DNA of 64,000 bases from Sphagnum compactum (lineage: Eukaryota; Bryophyta; Sphagnopsida; Sphagnales). Where the stretch lies: the NCBI GenBank assembly GCA_965153455.1, contig OZ234502.1, positions 13,113,495 through 13,177,494 of the forward strand, read 5' to 3'. The notes below the pieces were generated by a model. The model was not told where the DNA came from. It worked only from the letters and a program-made list of their open reading frames with translations, and did no database searches. Shown piece after piece: positions 21,851 to 34,035 of this stretch (positions within the stretch are counted from its first letter, which is position 1; the number at the start of each line of letters is the position of its first letter). Both the position numbers and the translations under genes were made by a program.

Positions 21851-22734
21851 GATGTAAAACACAAATTCTTGCACACCCAAGGTTACTCACTCAAATGGGT
21901 AATCATGGAGAACAGAGGAGATGCATGAAACTTCAAGTAAGTTTGGCCTTAACTCCAAGTCTCTGTCCTCAAAAACTCCCTTTAATGCCTGCCAAATGCA
22001 TATGGGACAAACCATTCATTGTCCTTGAAGTCTCAGAGTTCTTGGGTAGGACCAAGGTGGGGGGGGCGGGGGATGAGTCATGACCATACATGAAAAGCAA
22101 GAGAGAAATAACAACAACAACAACAAATTGTACAAGATATTTTTTGTTTTGTTTTATTGCATTTTACCATTAGTGGAAGAAGAGCATGTAAAGGCTTTTC
22201 TCATGGATACAATTTATATTTATATTTATTTATTTATTTATTTATTTTGCTATGGTGGCTTTGTGGTTTGGTAGGTAAGTCATGTGATAAGAAGTTAAAA
22301 TGAAACATTTTTTTAAGAGAGTTCAGGCCGCTACTATCTTGCAACATGTAATTGCAGAAGCAAGAGAGGCCTCTTCTAAGCTTGGTGTTCTTTCATGTTT
22401 TTCGTTGCACAACTTGCTTCGTGCTACTAGTGATGGATTTAGGTTCAAGGTTACTTAATTTCTCCTCTTGGAGCTCCACATGGTGCATTTTGCATTTTTT
22501 GAGTGTTGTCTTTTGTTTGGACTTGGGTCCTTTCTATTTTCTTGTCTTGTTCCCTCGATGCGAGTTTTTCCTTCATTCATTTATTTATCTATTTATTTTT
22601 AAAAAGGTCTCTCTATTGAGGAGTTCCATTTGGTCCATTTGCTTATTATAATATGCCAAGAGAAAAGGGTGAAGGAGAGAGGGTGGAAATCAAACTACTT
22701 AGTTAGTACTTACTGTCTTCAAAAACATTCCTTC

Positions 22735-22954
22735 CTTCCTTCCTTCCTCAAAGACAAGGTTGCAGGCCCCAGATGATACCCAACACCAATGAGTGTGGTT
22801 AGCTCGTAAGTTAAAGTGTCAGCTTTTTTCAGAGAGTGAAAAATGAAGCTCTAGCCTAATTAGAGGGGAGAAGGGAATGTGGAGGAGGTGAAGAAAAAGA
22901 GCTTCAAATGAAAAAACAACACATGGAGGAGACTTTGGATTCTGTATTCTGTAG

Positions 22955-22989
<35 letters not shown>

Positions 22990-23275
22990 GAGAGAGAGAT
23001 TCTTATCCTCGAAGACAAAATAGAAATAAATTGCAGGAGTAGGCTCATTAGATGACACACCCAACAATGAGTGTGTTTTAGCTGTTTAATGTGGCAGCTT
23101 TTTCTCCGGGCAATAATAATAGTTAGCTATTTTCATTAGCTAATTATTATTATTTAGCTCTCATCATCGTATTGGAGGAAGGTAGAGAAAAAGCTTCAAA
23201 ATGCAAAAACCATAATTCAAAGCACTGGTGTGTATGTGTGTGAGTGAGAGAGAGAGAGAGAGAGAGAGTGCAGAC
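22735..23275. repeat. Direct duplication of about 250 bases
   Basis: The block CCTCAAAGACAAGGTTGCAG ... ACCCAACACCAATGAGTGTG ... GTGTCAGCTTTTTT ... GAAAAAGAGCTTCAAATG at 22,745-22,950 is repeated as CCTCGAAGACAAAATAG ... ACCCAACAATGAGTGTG ... GTGGCAGCTTTTTC ... GAAAAAGCTTCAAAATG at 23,007-23,205. Both copies end in dinucleotide tracts: AC/AT/GA at 22,954-22,999 and GT/GA at 23,229-23,269. It may be a short retroelement duplicated in tandem. Confidence 0.65.
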
Positions 23276-23462
23276 TCCACTCACATCAATGTATGTTATG
23301 AGCTTTCCAATTGTGACAATTTTTTTTTTCCAGTTTACAAAAGGGTGGGGACTTAATATAGTCATGGAAACAGCCATTGGACACAAAGAGCTGCAAAAAT
23401 AGATACATATTATTGATGTTATTATTGATGGTATTGCTATTATCATATGTATATTTGTATTT

Positions 23463-23489
23463 ACTATTATTATTATTATTATTATTATT
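23463..23489. repeat. (ATT)n microsatellite
   Basis: Nine ATT units. Further simple tracts follow at 23,905-23,962 (CCAT/CCGT variants) and 24,088-24,140 (AATA). No gene is seen between 23,290 and 24,285. Confidence 0.9.
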
Positions 23490-24289
23490 GTGTCAGTAGC
23501 TCTTTTCTTGTCAATTCATACATAAACCATCACTAAAATTAATAAATTTTGGAAACCAATTTCCCAACGGAAGGAAGGAAGGAAGAACTGAAGAGTTAAT
23601 AGTTGTCGGGCTTTTTATTTATTGATTTTGACTCCTTTCTCCTTCATGAATGCAATAATTTTTTGCAACGTTGGCAGCCTGCTTGTTACCCAAACACAAA
23701 TTATTACCTTCATACATACGGGAAAAGTAAAATAAACAAATAAATAAATAAATAAAGGAAAACAACACCCCGCAATGGAACAAGAGTTGAAATCATCATG
23801 TAAGTTAAAAAGGAACTCCGCTAAATTTGTTGTTTATGAACCAACCAAACAACACAACTTCGAAAGCATTTCCTATGTGACCTTGAACTGGGAAGACAAT
23901 TGGTCCGTCCATCCATCCATCCACCCATCCATCCATCCATCAGTTCGTCCGTCCGTCCATCCCTTTGGTGATACACTTTCTTGGAGCTAGATCTAAGTAG
24001 ACAAGGTTGCCATCTATAAACTACCCCACCCAAATCTAAGTAATTTGGTTTATCACTCATGGGTGTTCTTTGGTTCCTTGTTTCTTGAACCCAATAATAA
24101 TAATAATAAATAAATAAATAAATAAATAGATAAATAAATACAATCGTGGCACACCCAAGCTATTAAACTGACCACACCAAAAATAATTATTGACGAGGAA
24201 ATCTTTTGGAAAATTTTCATTCCTCTAGTTTAAATTAGTTCTAATTTTTTCTCCTTTTTGGAGGAAATTTTTTTTGTTTTTCAAATTTT

Positions 24290-24352
24290 TTATCATCAAG
24301 GTTTTTTTTTTTTTTGGATACTGATTTTTTTAAAAAAAAACCTTGATGATAA
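24290..24352. repeat. Perfect 21-base hairpin
   Basis: 24290-24310 (TTATCATCAAGG then nine T) is the exact reverse complement of 24332-24352, with a 21-base loop. Being perfect over 21 bases, it is either a recent foldback or a selected stem. The A/T runs make up nearly half of each arm. Confidence 0.8.
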
Positions 24353-24649
24353 TCATTCACAGCAGTTAAACTGACTGGTCAAATGCTGAATTGATAATTT
24401 TTAAAAAAACTAAAAATTAAAATTGGGTCTTTTTTCTGGTTTCCCAGGGACTCCTTCTTCCCCAGACAGACACACACAGGGCTCACCCCCAAAGGAACAA
24501 ACAAACAAACAAGTGAATGACTGACTGACAGTTGTTGAAGAGTGTGTGTGGGAGGGGTAAAGTGAATTTTATTTTTTATTTTTAATTTACTTGTTGGCAT
24601 GAATGAACAGAATTTATGTATGTAAGTATTTGTAGGTAGCTGGTTGGGT

Positions 24650-24745
24650 GAGTGGGTGGGTGAGTTGGTGAGAGAAAGGAGGTGGGAGTTGAACCCACAA
24701 CCTGTTTGCAAGCTGGCCATGATACCTGACCACCAAGCTAATTGC
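24650..24745 (-). mobile_element. tRNA-derived SINE head
   Basis: On the minus strand TAGCTTGGTGG (24740-24730) matches an A box and GGTTCAACTCC (24695-24685) matches the B box consensus GGTTCRANNCC, 34 bases apart, as in RNA polymerase III internal promoters. A 5-bp T stem (GTGGG/CCCAC) closes the TTCAACT loop. The acceptor arms do not pair, so it is not a working tRNA. The pattern CAGCTTGCAAAC before the T arm is familiar from plant SINEs. The 3' limit is unclear, perhaps near 24,600. Confidence 0.55.
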
Positions 24746-24803
24746 TGATGCACAGACGCTGCTGCACAGCCAGACACACAACAAACAAACAGTGCACACA
24801 CAC

Positions 24804-24807
<4 letters not shown>

Positions 24808-24835
<28 letters not shown>
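24808..24835. repeat. (GA)n microsatellite
   Basis: About 14 GA units, followed by GAAAGGAGAGAGAAAGGA. Open frames through it are low-complexity and not called. Confidence 0.9.
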
Positions 24836-24839
<4 letters not shown>

Positions 24840-24989
24840 GAGAGAAAGGAGTGTACAGGGACTTTGTTTGTGCAAAGCTGTGAGTTTTGGAGCTCTGTGC
24901 AAACAGTTGTGGATGTGTTGCATGTGCTCAAACAAATTCAATGTAGTGGGGAGCTCCACGTACTGAAAGTTTTTTTTCTTTGTTTTTTT

Positions 24990-26684
24990 GAGTAGCTGGG
25001 AGAATTGGCCCAGTGAGCTTGGAGAGGGAAAAAAAAAAGGCCATCATCTTCGGAGATGGGTGGTGGTTTTTTTGGTCATCATCATCATCAATCATCATCA
25101 GCATCATCCTCTTCTTCTTCTTCTTCTTCTTCTTTTGCTACTTCTTCGTCTTGTCTCTGTAGCAAAAGTGGTGGTTTGCTTGAACAAGGAGTCACCCATG
25201 TGAGTGAGGAGCAGCTGCTGCTGTTGCTACATTGGAGCTTCGTTTCTAGGATTGGTTCCTCCTCAGCAACTGGCTGCTGATGCTGCTGCATGTGGATTTT
25301 TGGGCTTCAACTGTTTTGATTTCTGGATTCTTTTCTTGGTTTTGGGTCTCTGGAAACTTTTGCTACCAGGGTCCAGCAGCAGCAGCAGCAGCTTCCTCAG
25401 GTGAGTGTGCAGCAGAGGCACAAGAGCTGCTAAATTTGTGTTGTTGTTTTCGGGTTTTTAAAAAAAATCTCTCCCGGTTTTGTAGCTTTTTTTTGTCTGT
25501 CAGACCTTGTAAGAGTTACGATTGCCCTTTGGCATCTGTGGGTGAGAGGGAATACGGATTGGTGCACATATTCAGCTGTCATCTTTTCTGGGAGATAAGG
25601 GAAATGAGGAGAGAATATTGTCCAAAGACAACAAAAGAAGGGGATTGTTTCTCGTGTACTTCTGTAAGGGACAGCAGCAATGGGCATTGGGTGTGGGTCA
25701 AGATCGTAATCCCACTAGGAAAGAAACTACCCAAAACACACACACACACACTGTGGGTTGTGGGAAGCAAAGAGACTGGAGTGCAATTTTGGAAGCTCAA
25801 TTTCCGGAGCTCTGATGGCTTGCATTATGCAGAATTTACAAAGAGTCTGCTGTAGTAGCAGATCACAACTATGACACTCTTCGTCTTTAGTGTTATAGAT
25901 ATCTAAACAGTCTTTGTTTACAGTTTTCTGTGGAGATAGGGATACTGATGGCTTTCTGTTTCTGGGTCACAGATATAGATGATTTGGACCTCAATGGCTA
26001 CAGCAAGACAAACCTCAGATCGATCAGCAGACTACTGCTGTATAAAAGAGGGAAAGATCAAATGACAAAAGGGAAGGATGATGATGGTAGCAATGGATCA
26101 CCATGCCATGGGTCAAAAGACTGGACAAAAGCAGCAATGTTGAGGAGCAGCAGCAGCAATGGGTGGTTCGTCTCTGTTTGGAGATGAAATCAGGAGGGTG
26201 GTGAGGAGCTGAAGAATAGGATTCAAGGTGTTTGCCAGAGTCAATTTCCTCAAGTGAGTGGCAATGGCAACAGACAGCTTTTCTCAAGGACACCACCATT
26301 TAATGTAGGAAGAGAAAGGGAGTTGCAGCAGTGAAATCCAGCAGCACAAAAAATTCCAGAGTGACTTTTTCAGTAGCAGCTGGAATTCTCATTTTACTGC
26401 TTCCTTCTCAACTTCTGACTTCCAAGCTCCAGTTCTTTTTTTTTTTGCGCAAGCTGTTTTCTCTATACCTTATTGCGATGAATGCCACAGCTAGAAGCTT
26501 AACTCCATCCTCGATATCCTGTTTCATTCTCAAAGATACCTCATTCATGAACACAATTGTGAATGAAGTTGGTGAGTGTTGTAGCAGCAGCAGCTCTCCA
26601 CAATGTGGGTGGCAATCATCAAGGAAAGTGCAAGCAGCTGCAGCAGCTGAGAGAACTTGCTATCATCATCATGTTAGCAGATGC
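24990..26684 (+). promoter_or_regulatory. Leader/promoter region of the DUF1191 gene
   Basis: Rich in CTG, CAG and CTT triplets (for example CTT at 25,109-25,134), as in other transcribed leaders of this window. A near-perfect donor, CAG/GTGAGT, stands at 25,398-25,406 and possible acceptors lie at 25,922 and 25,972, so one leader intron is plausible. The open frame 25280-25855 crosses that donor and shows no known domain, so I do not call it a gene. Confidence 0.35.
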
Positions 26685-27788
26685 ATGACACACAGCAGAT
26701 GTGGCATAGACCAACAACTAGTGTTATTGCAACAGCAACAGATCTTTCTTTGCATTTTGTTAACAATTTTTTGGAGTATGGGGTTAGTACATGGGTCTTC
26801 TTCATCTTCTACTACTTCTGCAATTCTTCAGGATGATTCAAGTCTTGCTGCAGCACCAGGAGTCGATATAACTTCTCTTGATGATACAATACAGCAAGTG
26901 GCATTTGCTGCCTTTGCTGCCTTGATACGGCCTCGCACGGGTGTAATCTACACTGCCACCAGCGTGCCAGCAAATCTCTCAGGTGTACTCATTGAAGTTG
27001 TGCGACTGCGTGTTGGCAGTTTGAGGAAACGAGGAATAATTCTGGGTGGCTTCACCATCCCAAGTGGAGTGAAGGTATTGAATCCTCCTTACCACGAAGT
27101 GGTTCTCGTGTACAGAGACTTTGGGAATCTGGCTGTGTACTCATCCCCCCTTCCAGGTCAACAAATAGTGAGTCCGGTTTTGGGAATCAAGGTTTATAGT
27201 GCACAGACTCTGCACCCAGCTGCACCTCTCCCTCCTCTCGAGGTCACTGCCCTCATGTCACCCATAACCATCATCATTCCACAGAATTCACTGCTTGCAA
27301 CCTTTCCTCCTGCATTCTGTGCAGAATTCAATGACAACGGGACAACTATTGTCAGCAATGTGAGCTTGACGCCCAACATTTGTGCTGCGAGGAGTCTGGG
27401 AGACTTTGCTTTGTTGGGTCAGGTTCTTGCACCATCACCTTCTCCACTGTTGGCCCCCCCAGGATTGGCACCCTCCAGTGTACCAGCACCATCACCCAGT
27501 AGTGGATCAGCTGCAGCATCATCATCATCATCACACAGGCATGGAAAATCAAAGACATGGAAGATTGTATTAGGGACCGTTTTGGGGACACTTGGACTGG
27601 TGGCAATCACATCACTTCTGGCTTTTGCATTTGTAAAGTATAGAAGGCGACGGCGGTTTGCAAGAATGCAGCACCAGGCTGATACGGGTGAGACTTTGCA
27701 CCAAGAAATGGTTGGACACAGCAGAGCACCTGCAGCTGCAGGAGTGCGAACTCGACCCACAATTGAACGGGAATTTCATATCAGCTGA
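26685..27788 (+). CDS. DUF1191 single-pass membrane protein
   Basis: A single uninterrupted frame gives 367 residues from the chosen ATG at 26685. That start puts a signal peptide at residues 1-37 (h-region IFLCILLTIFWSMGLVHG). The frame is open further upstream, with another ATG at 26478, which would bury this segment; I prefer the shorter form. The ectodomain shows DUF1191 hallmarks: AFAALIRPRTGVIYTA (75-91), VPANLSG, VVRLRVGSLRKRG (105-117), FTIPSGV, HEVVLVYRDFGNLAVYS, SPVLGIKVYSA, and a Cys pair at 212 and 233. Then come a Pro/Ser hinge (249-283), a transmembrane helix (about 292-318) and a basic stop-transfer KYRRRRRF. Sites NLS, NGT and NVS could be glycosylated. Family members are plant-only and of unknown function, probably at the cell surface. 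Confidence 0.88.
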   Translation: MTHSRCGIDQQLVLLQQQQIFLCILLTIFWSMGLVHGSSSSSTTSAILQDDSSLAAAPGVDITSLDDTIQQVAFAAFAALIRPRTGVIYTATSVPANLSGVLIEVVRLRVGSLRKRGIILGGFTIPSGVKVLNPPYHEVVLVYRDFGNLAVYSSPLPGQQIVSPVLGIKVYSAQTLHPAAPLPPLEVTALMSPITIIIPQNSLLATFPPAFCAEFNDNGTTIVSNVSLTPNICAARSLGDFALLGQVLAPSPSPLLAPPGLAPSSVPAPSPSSGSAAASSSSSHRHGKSKTWKIVLGTVLGTLGLVAITSLLAFAFVKYRRRRRFARMQHQADTGETLHQEMVGHSRAPAAAGVRTRPTIEREFHIS

Positions 27789-30700
27789 TGATGCATCTTC
27801 ACTACTCTGGATCACACTCCACTACAAACCAAACTACCCAATGTAAATTTTTTACAACTGCAAATTGCACAATTCAGTAGCAGTTCTCTCAGATCAGGGA
27901 AAGCTTTAGATCCAAGTCCCAGAACAACCACAACTCTGGCACACAAATCATAGCTTCAGGGATGAGGAGGAGTTGCTTGTAGAGTGGAGCCAAAAATTCT
28001 GGACCACAAATCATTCGTCCATGTACAGACAGGACAAGAAGCAAAGCATTTTAGGATTTGAGGACATCAAAGATTATTATTGCAGGCAATGGAAGGGTTG
28101 TTGTGTGGACAGTTATAAGAATCTAGGCTCCAAACTGTGGAGTTAGGTCGTGAAGGAAAATTCCAGGGGGTGGGTATTCAAGTCTGTTGTTTTTGGGCAA
28201 TTGCAGGTTGTTGCAGCAGCAGGGAGAATTTGAGAGAGAGAAAGGCAGCTCTCAGTAAATGAAGTTTGCTGCATTTTCAGATGTATGTTTGAGAGCATAG
28301 ACCCTTGGTGGACAAATTTTTAACAGAATTTTTTCAGTCTTTCCAGTTCCAAGAAAAAATACAGCACTTTCACCATCTCTCTATAATGCTCACACCATGT
28401 CTCACTGTTGTAAGAAACAGTGTCAGTCTCATGTTATGAGGTTCTCAACCTTGGTCCTCATTCTTGGTGCTGGAAAAGCTTGCATGCAATTCTATGATCA
28501 TCTCCATTCTCTGAACTGAAACCCAAGGGGTGCAAATCACTGAGGTGCAAATCTTGTGTGTTTGGCTCATCCTCCTGTACTGAACAATCTTGTCTACTTG
28601 TTCCTACTCGAAAATCTCATTGTCCCATCTTTGCCCTTTTCAAGTGTTGCATGCTACATGCACTTCCCTTCCACATGGATCAAGATGTAAAGGAACAATG
28701 AAAAAGCGCCTCTGCAACTAAGACTTTTGCATTTTGTGGAGTAAAGAATGTTGCATTGTAAGAAGTGTCTGATAACCCAAGGACAGATGTTGAATTCCCG
28801 GTGGGGTATCACTCTTCAGTGGCAGAAACAGAACTTAAGTTCCCGGAGTGGGGTATTGATGATGTCTTCAGTTGCAAAAATAGAATTAGAAGCTAAGAGC
28901 AGTGTAAATTCACATGGGTAAAAATCCAAGAAAATATCACAGGTTTCACCCCAGATCTACAATGATTATATGCAAGATCCACACATACAAGGAGCTTGTT
29001 GAGATGGAGGAAAAACTCCACATGTAAAGACCAAATCACACATTTCCTAATCTTAATTTTCCTTCAAATTGTATTTACGATGGGTAGAACAAGTTGCACT
29101 CCAATCTTTCAACCAAAACTCTTCATTCAGAAATTCATGATTATTATCTAATTCCGTATTTAGATCATAAAGGCAAATCTGTGTCAATGCAGCCCACACA
29201 TCTCTACCCATAGAAAATATGTCTCTCACAAGAATTGAGAAATCTCCATTCTCACGATTAAGAAAAGGTAAAGCAAGGTTAACAATGCTTCATGAAGTCA
29301 CAGAAAAAAAACAAAAGTTCCAAGACAAATGAACCTTTGAAAGCTGATGTTGAAACTTGAGGTCCTGATCATCTTTATGTAAGCTGAATGCAAACAAGGG
29401 ATTGGGTTCCATGGTCTCCAAGTGTGCACAAATTTCAACAGCAAGATGGACAGTATGTAGTGGTTTAGAACATCTCCAGCAGTTAATGGTGATTATTTTG
29501 TGCAAGAAGATGATCGAATTAAGCTGTTTAGACAACATGTCACGAGGACACTTAGAAGGACTATGATTGATGCCATGCCAACCTATTCAAAAGAATCCCC
29601 TACAGCCATCAATACACCTTGGTAACCGTCACAGACCACGTCCTCTGATATTGCTGCAACTGTGAACCAAAAGACTCCTCCATGATCTCGGCATTTCAGT
29701 TTCATCATATCTATGTTGCAATGCAATTGCATTTCCACTCGAATGCATTTGTTCCAGTACCATATAGGTTTCTACCTTGACATCGAACCGGATGATGTTG
29801 ATGATGATGCAGTAAAAGCCTAATGCGATTATCATTCAAATCCTCCAGATTTAAGCCAAAAGAAAACTCTCGGGGAAATTGGTCTTGGGTTGCTGCTGCA
29901 TCTAGATGAGGAATTCTAGATCTAGTAAGGGAAGTTTTTAGTTTGAACTTTGGACCTCTGCAATAAAGGTTTAGAATTGTTACATGATGATGAGCCGCTT
30001 GTTGTTGTTGTGCATTGGTTTTGCATTTTTTGGTGTCATTCTTGTTTATTCTTTGTTTGTCTATGTTGTTGTCTTGGGAGATTATTAGTCTGTTTTGGAA
30101 CCTAGACACAAGCACAACATGACTTACTTAAATTTTGTGACATTTTGACAAATTCTTTGAATCATCAACTCTTTCATAAAGCCACCCAATAGATCCCAAT
30201 CATCTATTGGGTGTCTTTGAATTTGTTGGCCTTGACTACCAAGGCAAGGATATTGTGTTTAGATTCATTATAGAGTATAGTAGCTCAAGGGATTTTGGCC
30301 CCCCCACATTATAATAATAATAGGCCTATTTTTATATGAGGATTTTTGAAATGTGATATTTTGGGCTTGTGTTGAAACTTGAGATTAGTTATTATAGAGT
30401 TATGATATCTTGAAAGATTTGGTTTCTCTTAGAGGGTTTTTTTGAAGAGTAGATTTTTGCATGGTGAAATATTCGAATTTCCATAATGCTTCTTCTTTTG
30501 CCTTAAAGATGCTTTTTAATGAAAATGGCAAGGCCACAGTGTGACACACCCCCTTGTTTAAGAAACTTTCCACCCAATACCATACCATAGTTGATTCAAA
30601 TTTCCTATATCTATATTTTTATATCTTGCCAATGTTCTAAAAGCAATTCTAAATGCAAATTTTTTTTCAAACACACATAATGATAAAATTAAAATGATAA

Positions 30701-31200
30701 CATCAAGAAAGTTGTTGTCAAAAGTAAACAATTGAAAAAATAGTTTTTTTGGATAATTCTATAGTTATTATCAATAACTAGTTTCAACAAGTATTTTCTA
30801 TAGCTATTTTTTGTAGCTACTCAAAAATCATACTAAAATACTAATCAAAATTGTCCATGTAGCATTCTTGTTGGAGTTGGATGATCTCTCAGGATCTCCC
30901 TTTTATTTGTCGTTTATTTTGGTGAGTTTCTTCTTCTTATGTTTATGTCAAGTTGTATATAGACTTGAAGAATATTAAGAAAATAACACTACACACAAAG
31001 CTTCATGGTGAATGACATTTTTCTAGTGATCATAAGAAAGCCATTGGCTCGCCTAAATATTAAATAACTTGTAGGACCCCATTATAATAATGTGGCATGT
31101 GTTGTTGAGCACATATTGCAACATCGAATGAATGGCCAAATGTTACACCTTCTTTAGCCTGAGTTTGAAATTTAATTTTCATTAAAAATTTAATTTTAAA
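27789..31200. other. 3' flank of DUF1191 and AT-rich intergenic DNA
   Basis: 27,789 to about 28,400 has leader/trailer-like composition and probably holds the 3' untranslated region. The minus-strand frame 29711-30115 and others are without recognisable domains. No repeats of note seen. Confidence 0.4.
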
Positions 31201-31204
31201 TCTT

Positions 31205-31462
31205 GGTTGAATTTTCAATGACAAAAATTACTCAAAATTCAATACCTCTTGCACCTTAAATCACCTCTATCAAATATTACTCATCAAAGGCTTCCCAATA
31301 ATATCAAGAACGTGCTCCAATTTCCCAAAAAAAAAAATTTCATGTTCAATGACTCTTGCATCATAGGTCTAAACATTATGAACCGTTATATATTGCACCC
31401 CTACTCATCAAGGCCTTTCCAACAATACCAATCCGATATTTAGGAGATCTCAACATGAAAAA
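31205..31462 (+). repeat. Dispersed repeat, family A copy 2
   Basis: TTGAATTTTCAATGACAAAA, CTTGCACC, TACTCATCAAAGGCTTCC, AATAATATCAAG, then CATTATGAACC and AGGCCTTTCCAACAATACCA run parallel to 11,678-11,965. The TCATCAAGG-CTTTCC-AACAATA phrase occurs twice within it. The short frame 31249-31443 is part of the repeat. Confidence 0.5.
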
Positions 31463-33800
31463 CAAAACTAACATACAATTTTTTTGAATACACAAACAAT
31501 TTCAAAGACCCACATGTGCATTACAAATGACCTCAATAAGAACAAGAATGCACTTAAATTAACACCAAAGGTCAATTAAATACTTAAATTCATGTAGTAA
31601 TCAAATAATTTTAATGATAATGTTTGTTAAACCTAGTTTAGTTTAGCAACTTTAGGTTCCTTAGGTAGTATTTTTGGATTACAAGTCCAAACTAGAATTC
31701 ATTCAATCAATTGCCAAGTACAAAGGAATGGGAACATGTCTTTTTTGGATCTATCTTTTTAGAGTTTTCTTTTCAACAACATAAACATAAATAGATTTTC
31801 AATACCTCTTGCATCAATTTGCATCCCACTTCTCTTCAATCATATTTGAATTTGGATTCAATTCAAGAATATAACTTCAATTTAGTTAAATTTAAGAAAA
31901 TTAATTCAATTCAATTAAATATGAGTTTGTTGAAATAAAGTTGTATGTAAATTTGTCATTCAATATTTTCGTTTGAATGAAATTTAATTTGCACAAAATC
32001 AATTTTTCGATCTATTGATCATCATTGGTAGTGCTCAAAATTGCAAAGCTTGAATAAATACAGATTATATTGTAACTTTGCAAAAATCAAGCCATAACCA
32101 TATTCTAGCATCTACTCTCAAATGAGGTTCCAATTATTTCAAAAACCTCAAAGAACCAATGGTATCATCAAACAACTGATAAAATATGTATTCATGATAA
32201 TTATATGATTGTTTTCATAATTTTGAAAACTATGGTTATATATCACTAATTTTCTTAATGTCAATCATTGTTATTTAAACCAAAGTTGGGTAGATATTTG
32301 TTTTTAACAATGACTTCCACTTCTGGTGTTTATATTATTTCAAAATCAAAGAATTGCGAGTTTTTGTTTTTTGAAAAAGCTTAAAATCAAAACATAAGGA
32401 CATTTCACATGTTTATGTTTCCGAACCATGATGCATTCTATTTTTTTGAAGTGTAATATCATGATCCATGTGTTAAACTTTGACTTTTATTTAAGATCTT
32501 GTTTCTTTTATGTAGTCAACTACATCCCAATTTCCCCCTTCCTCTCATCCAACATCCTTTTTCCCCCTTATGTTCCCATATAGTTCACAACAATCCATCA
32601 TAATTTGTCCATGATTTCAAAATATATTATGTTTTTTTTTGTGTCCATATATGTAGCTAGGGGAAAGGGGTTTGGTGATTAGGCTTCAATGAAGTAGGTT
32701 ATTATATTATTTTAAGATATATAACATTGACGTGAAAAGACATTCACCTTTTCATATCCATGTAGGTAATGGCACTAAGGTTGAAAACAAATAAACGAAG
32801 ATGTCTATGGCAAATTAGGATGATGGATGTTTATGTGTATGTATATATCTCCACAAAATGTGTGTGCATAACAAACTTGTAACAATAAGTGTGCACAAAT
32901 CAATAAAAGTTCAAGAACAAAATTTGTTGTCATATACCTTTTCATGAATCTTGGTGTTAGGTTACATATGTAAAAGGGTGTTGTATTCAAGTTGATCACT
33001 CAATTAAACTAAACATAAAGCCTTTTGCATGTGGGAGGTCAAATTTTCAAATTGCATTAACTATGATAGTATGGACAAGTAAATTTGGAATGAGAATAAG
33101 TGCATGGCATCCTATTCATCGTCACAAACACCGTGTACAGAAATGGGCAACCTTTGTAAGTAAGAGGCATTTGGTCAACTTAGTACTCAAATGTGTGGTA
33201 ACAATGTCAAGGTGCATGGGAAATCTCATCCGACTAACAATTAATTATGTCATGAATTTTTACTTTTGTTGTGGGGTTCATGAATTAGTATATAGTTAGT
33301 GGTTTGGATCATTTCCATAACACCTCTATACATTGATGGAGATTGTGGCAACATTTGAGAACAAATGCACCTTGGGAATGTCCAAACAAACAAAGAATGT
33401 GAATTGTAGTATAATAGTAAGTACTATGGCTTGAAGCAAAAAACTCAATATATACCAAGCTTTTGGTAACATTAACATATATATGAAACTTAGTTCTAGT
33501 ATTTCACAACTTGTCTATTTTGTTGGGAGCTTTGCAAAGGAATCCATGGAATTTTGTAATGGGTTTTTTACATTTGAAGAAAAAATACATCAAAACAAAA
33601 AATCATTTGTTAAAGCTTGTGATTTCAAAACCTCAAGCACAATTTTTAATTTCACCCCACCTTCTTTCCAATGTAAAAACTTGTTACAAAAATTCCATGC
33701 ATTTGTTTCCAATGTTTCCAACAAATCATCAAATTGTGAAATACAAAAAATATGATTTCTATAGATATTTATATGATCAATTTAAATTATAAAATGAACA
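31463..33800. other. AT-rich intergenic DNA, no gene seen
   Basis: Frames of 60-93 codons (for example 33063-33299 and 33483-33792) have no recognisable domain and codon-poor, AT-driven composition. Confidence 0.45.
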
Positions 33801-33804
33801 AGCC

Positions 33805-34035
33805 CATGTTCATGTACCCCAGGCTTGACTTAAACAAGGTCCACACCTTGTGCTTAGAATGAAAAACCCCATGCTAGGGGATTTCAAATCACAAGCTTTG
33901 AGGAAAAACAAAATCTATCCTATGTTAATGAAATCAACCTCCAATTAATGAAATACTCCTTAAGACAAGGGGTATGGTAAAAGGATGACCCTTTTGGTAT
34001 TCCATACATGCATAAAGGATGAAAGAAAATAGAGG
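33805..34035 (+). repeat. Dispersed repeat, family C copy 1
   Basis: CCAGGCTTGACTTAAACAAG, CACCTTGTGCTTAGAAT, GCTAGGGGATTTCAAATCAC and GGGGTATGGTAAAAGGATG follow in the same order as in the copy at 36,945-37,215, in the same orientation. Confidence 0.6.

Noticed and set aside
25280-25855. 191-codon frame upstream of DUF1191
   Set aside because: It crosses a strong donor site, has no recognisable domain, and begins at a start inside CTG-rich leader sequence.
26331-26684. N-terminal extension of the DUF1191 frame
   Set aside because: It is Ser/Ala-rich and would place the signal peptide internally. Family proteins begin with the signal peptide.
29711-30115. 134-codon minus-strand frame
   Set aside because: His/Gln-rich, no domain recognised, no splice or promoter support.
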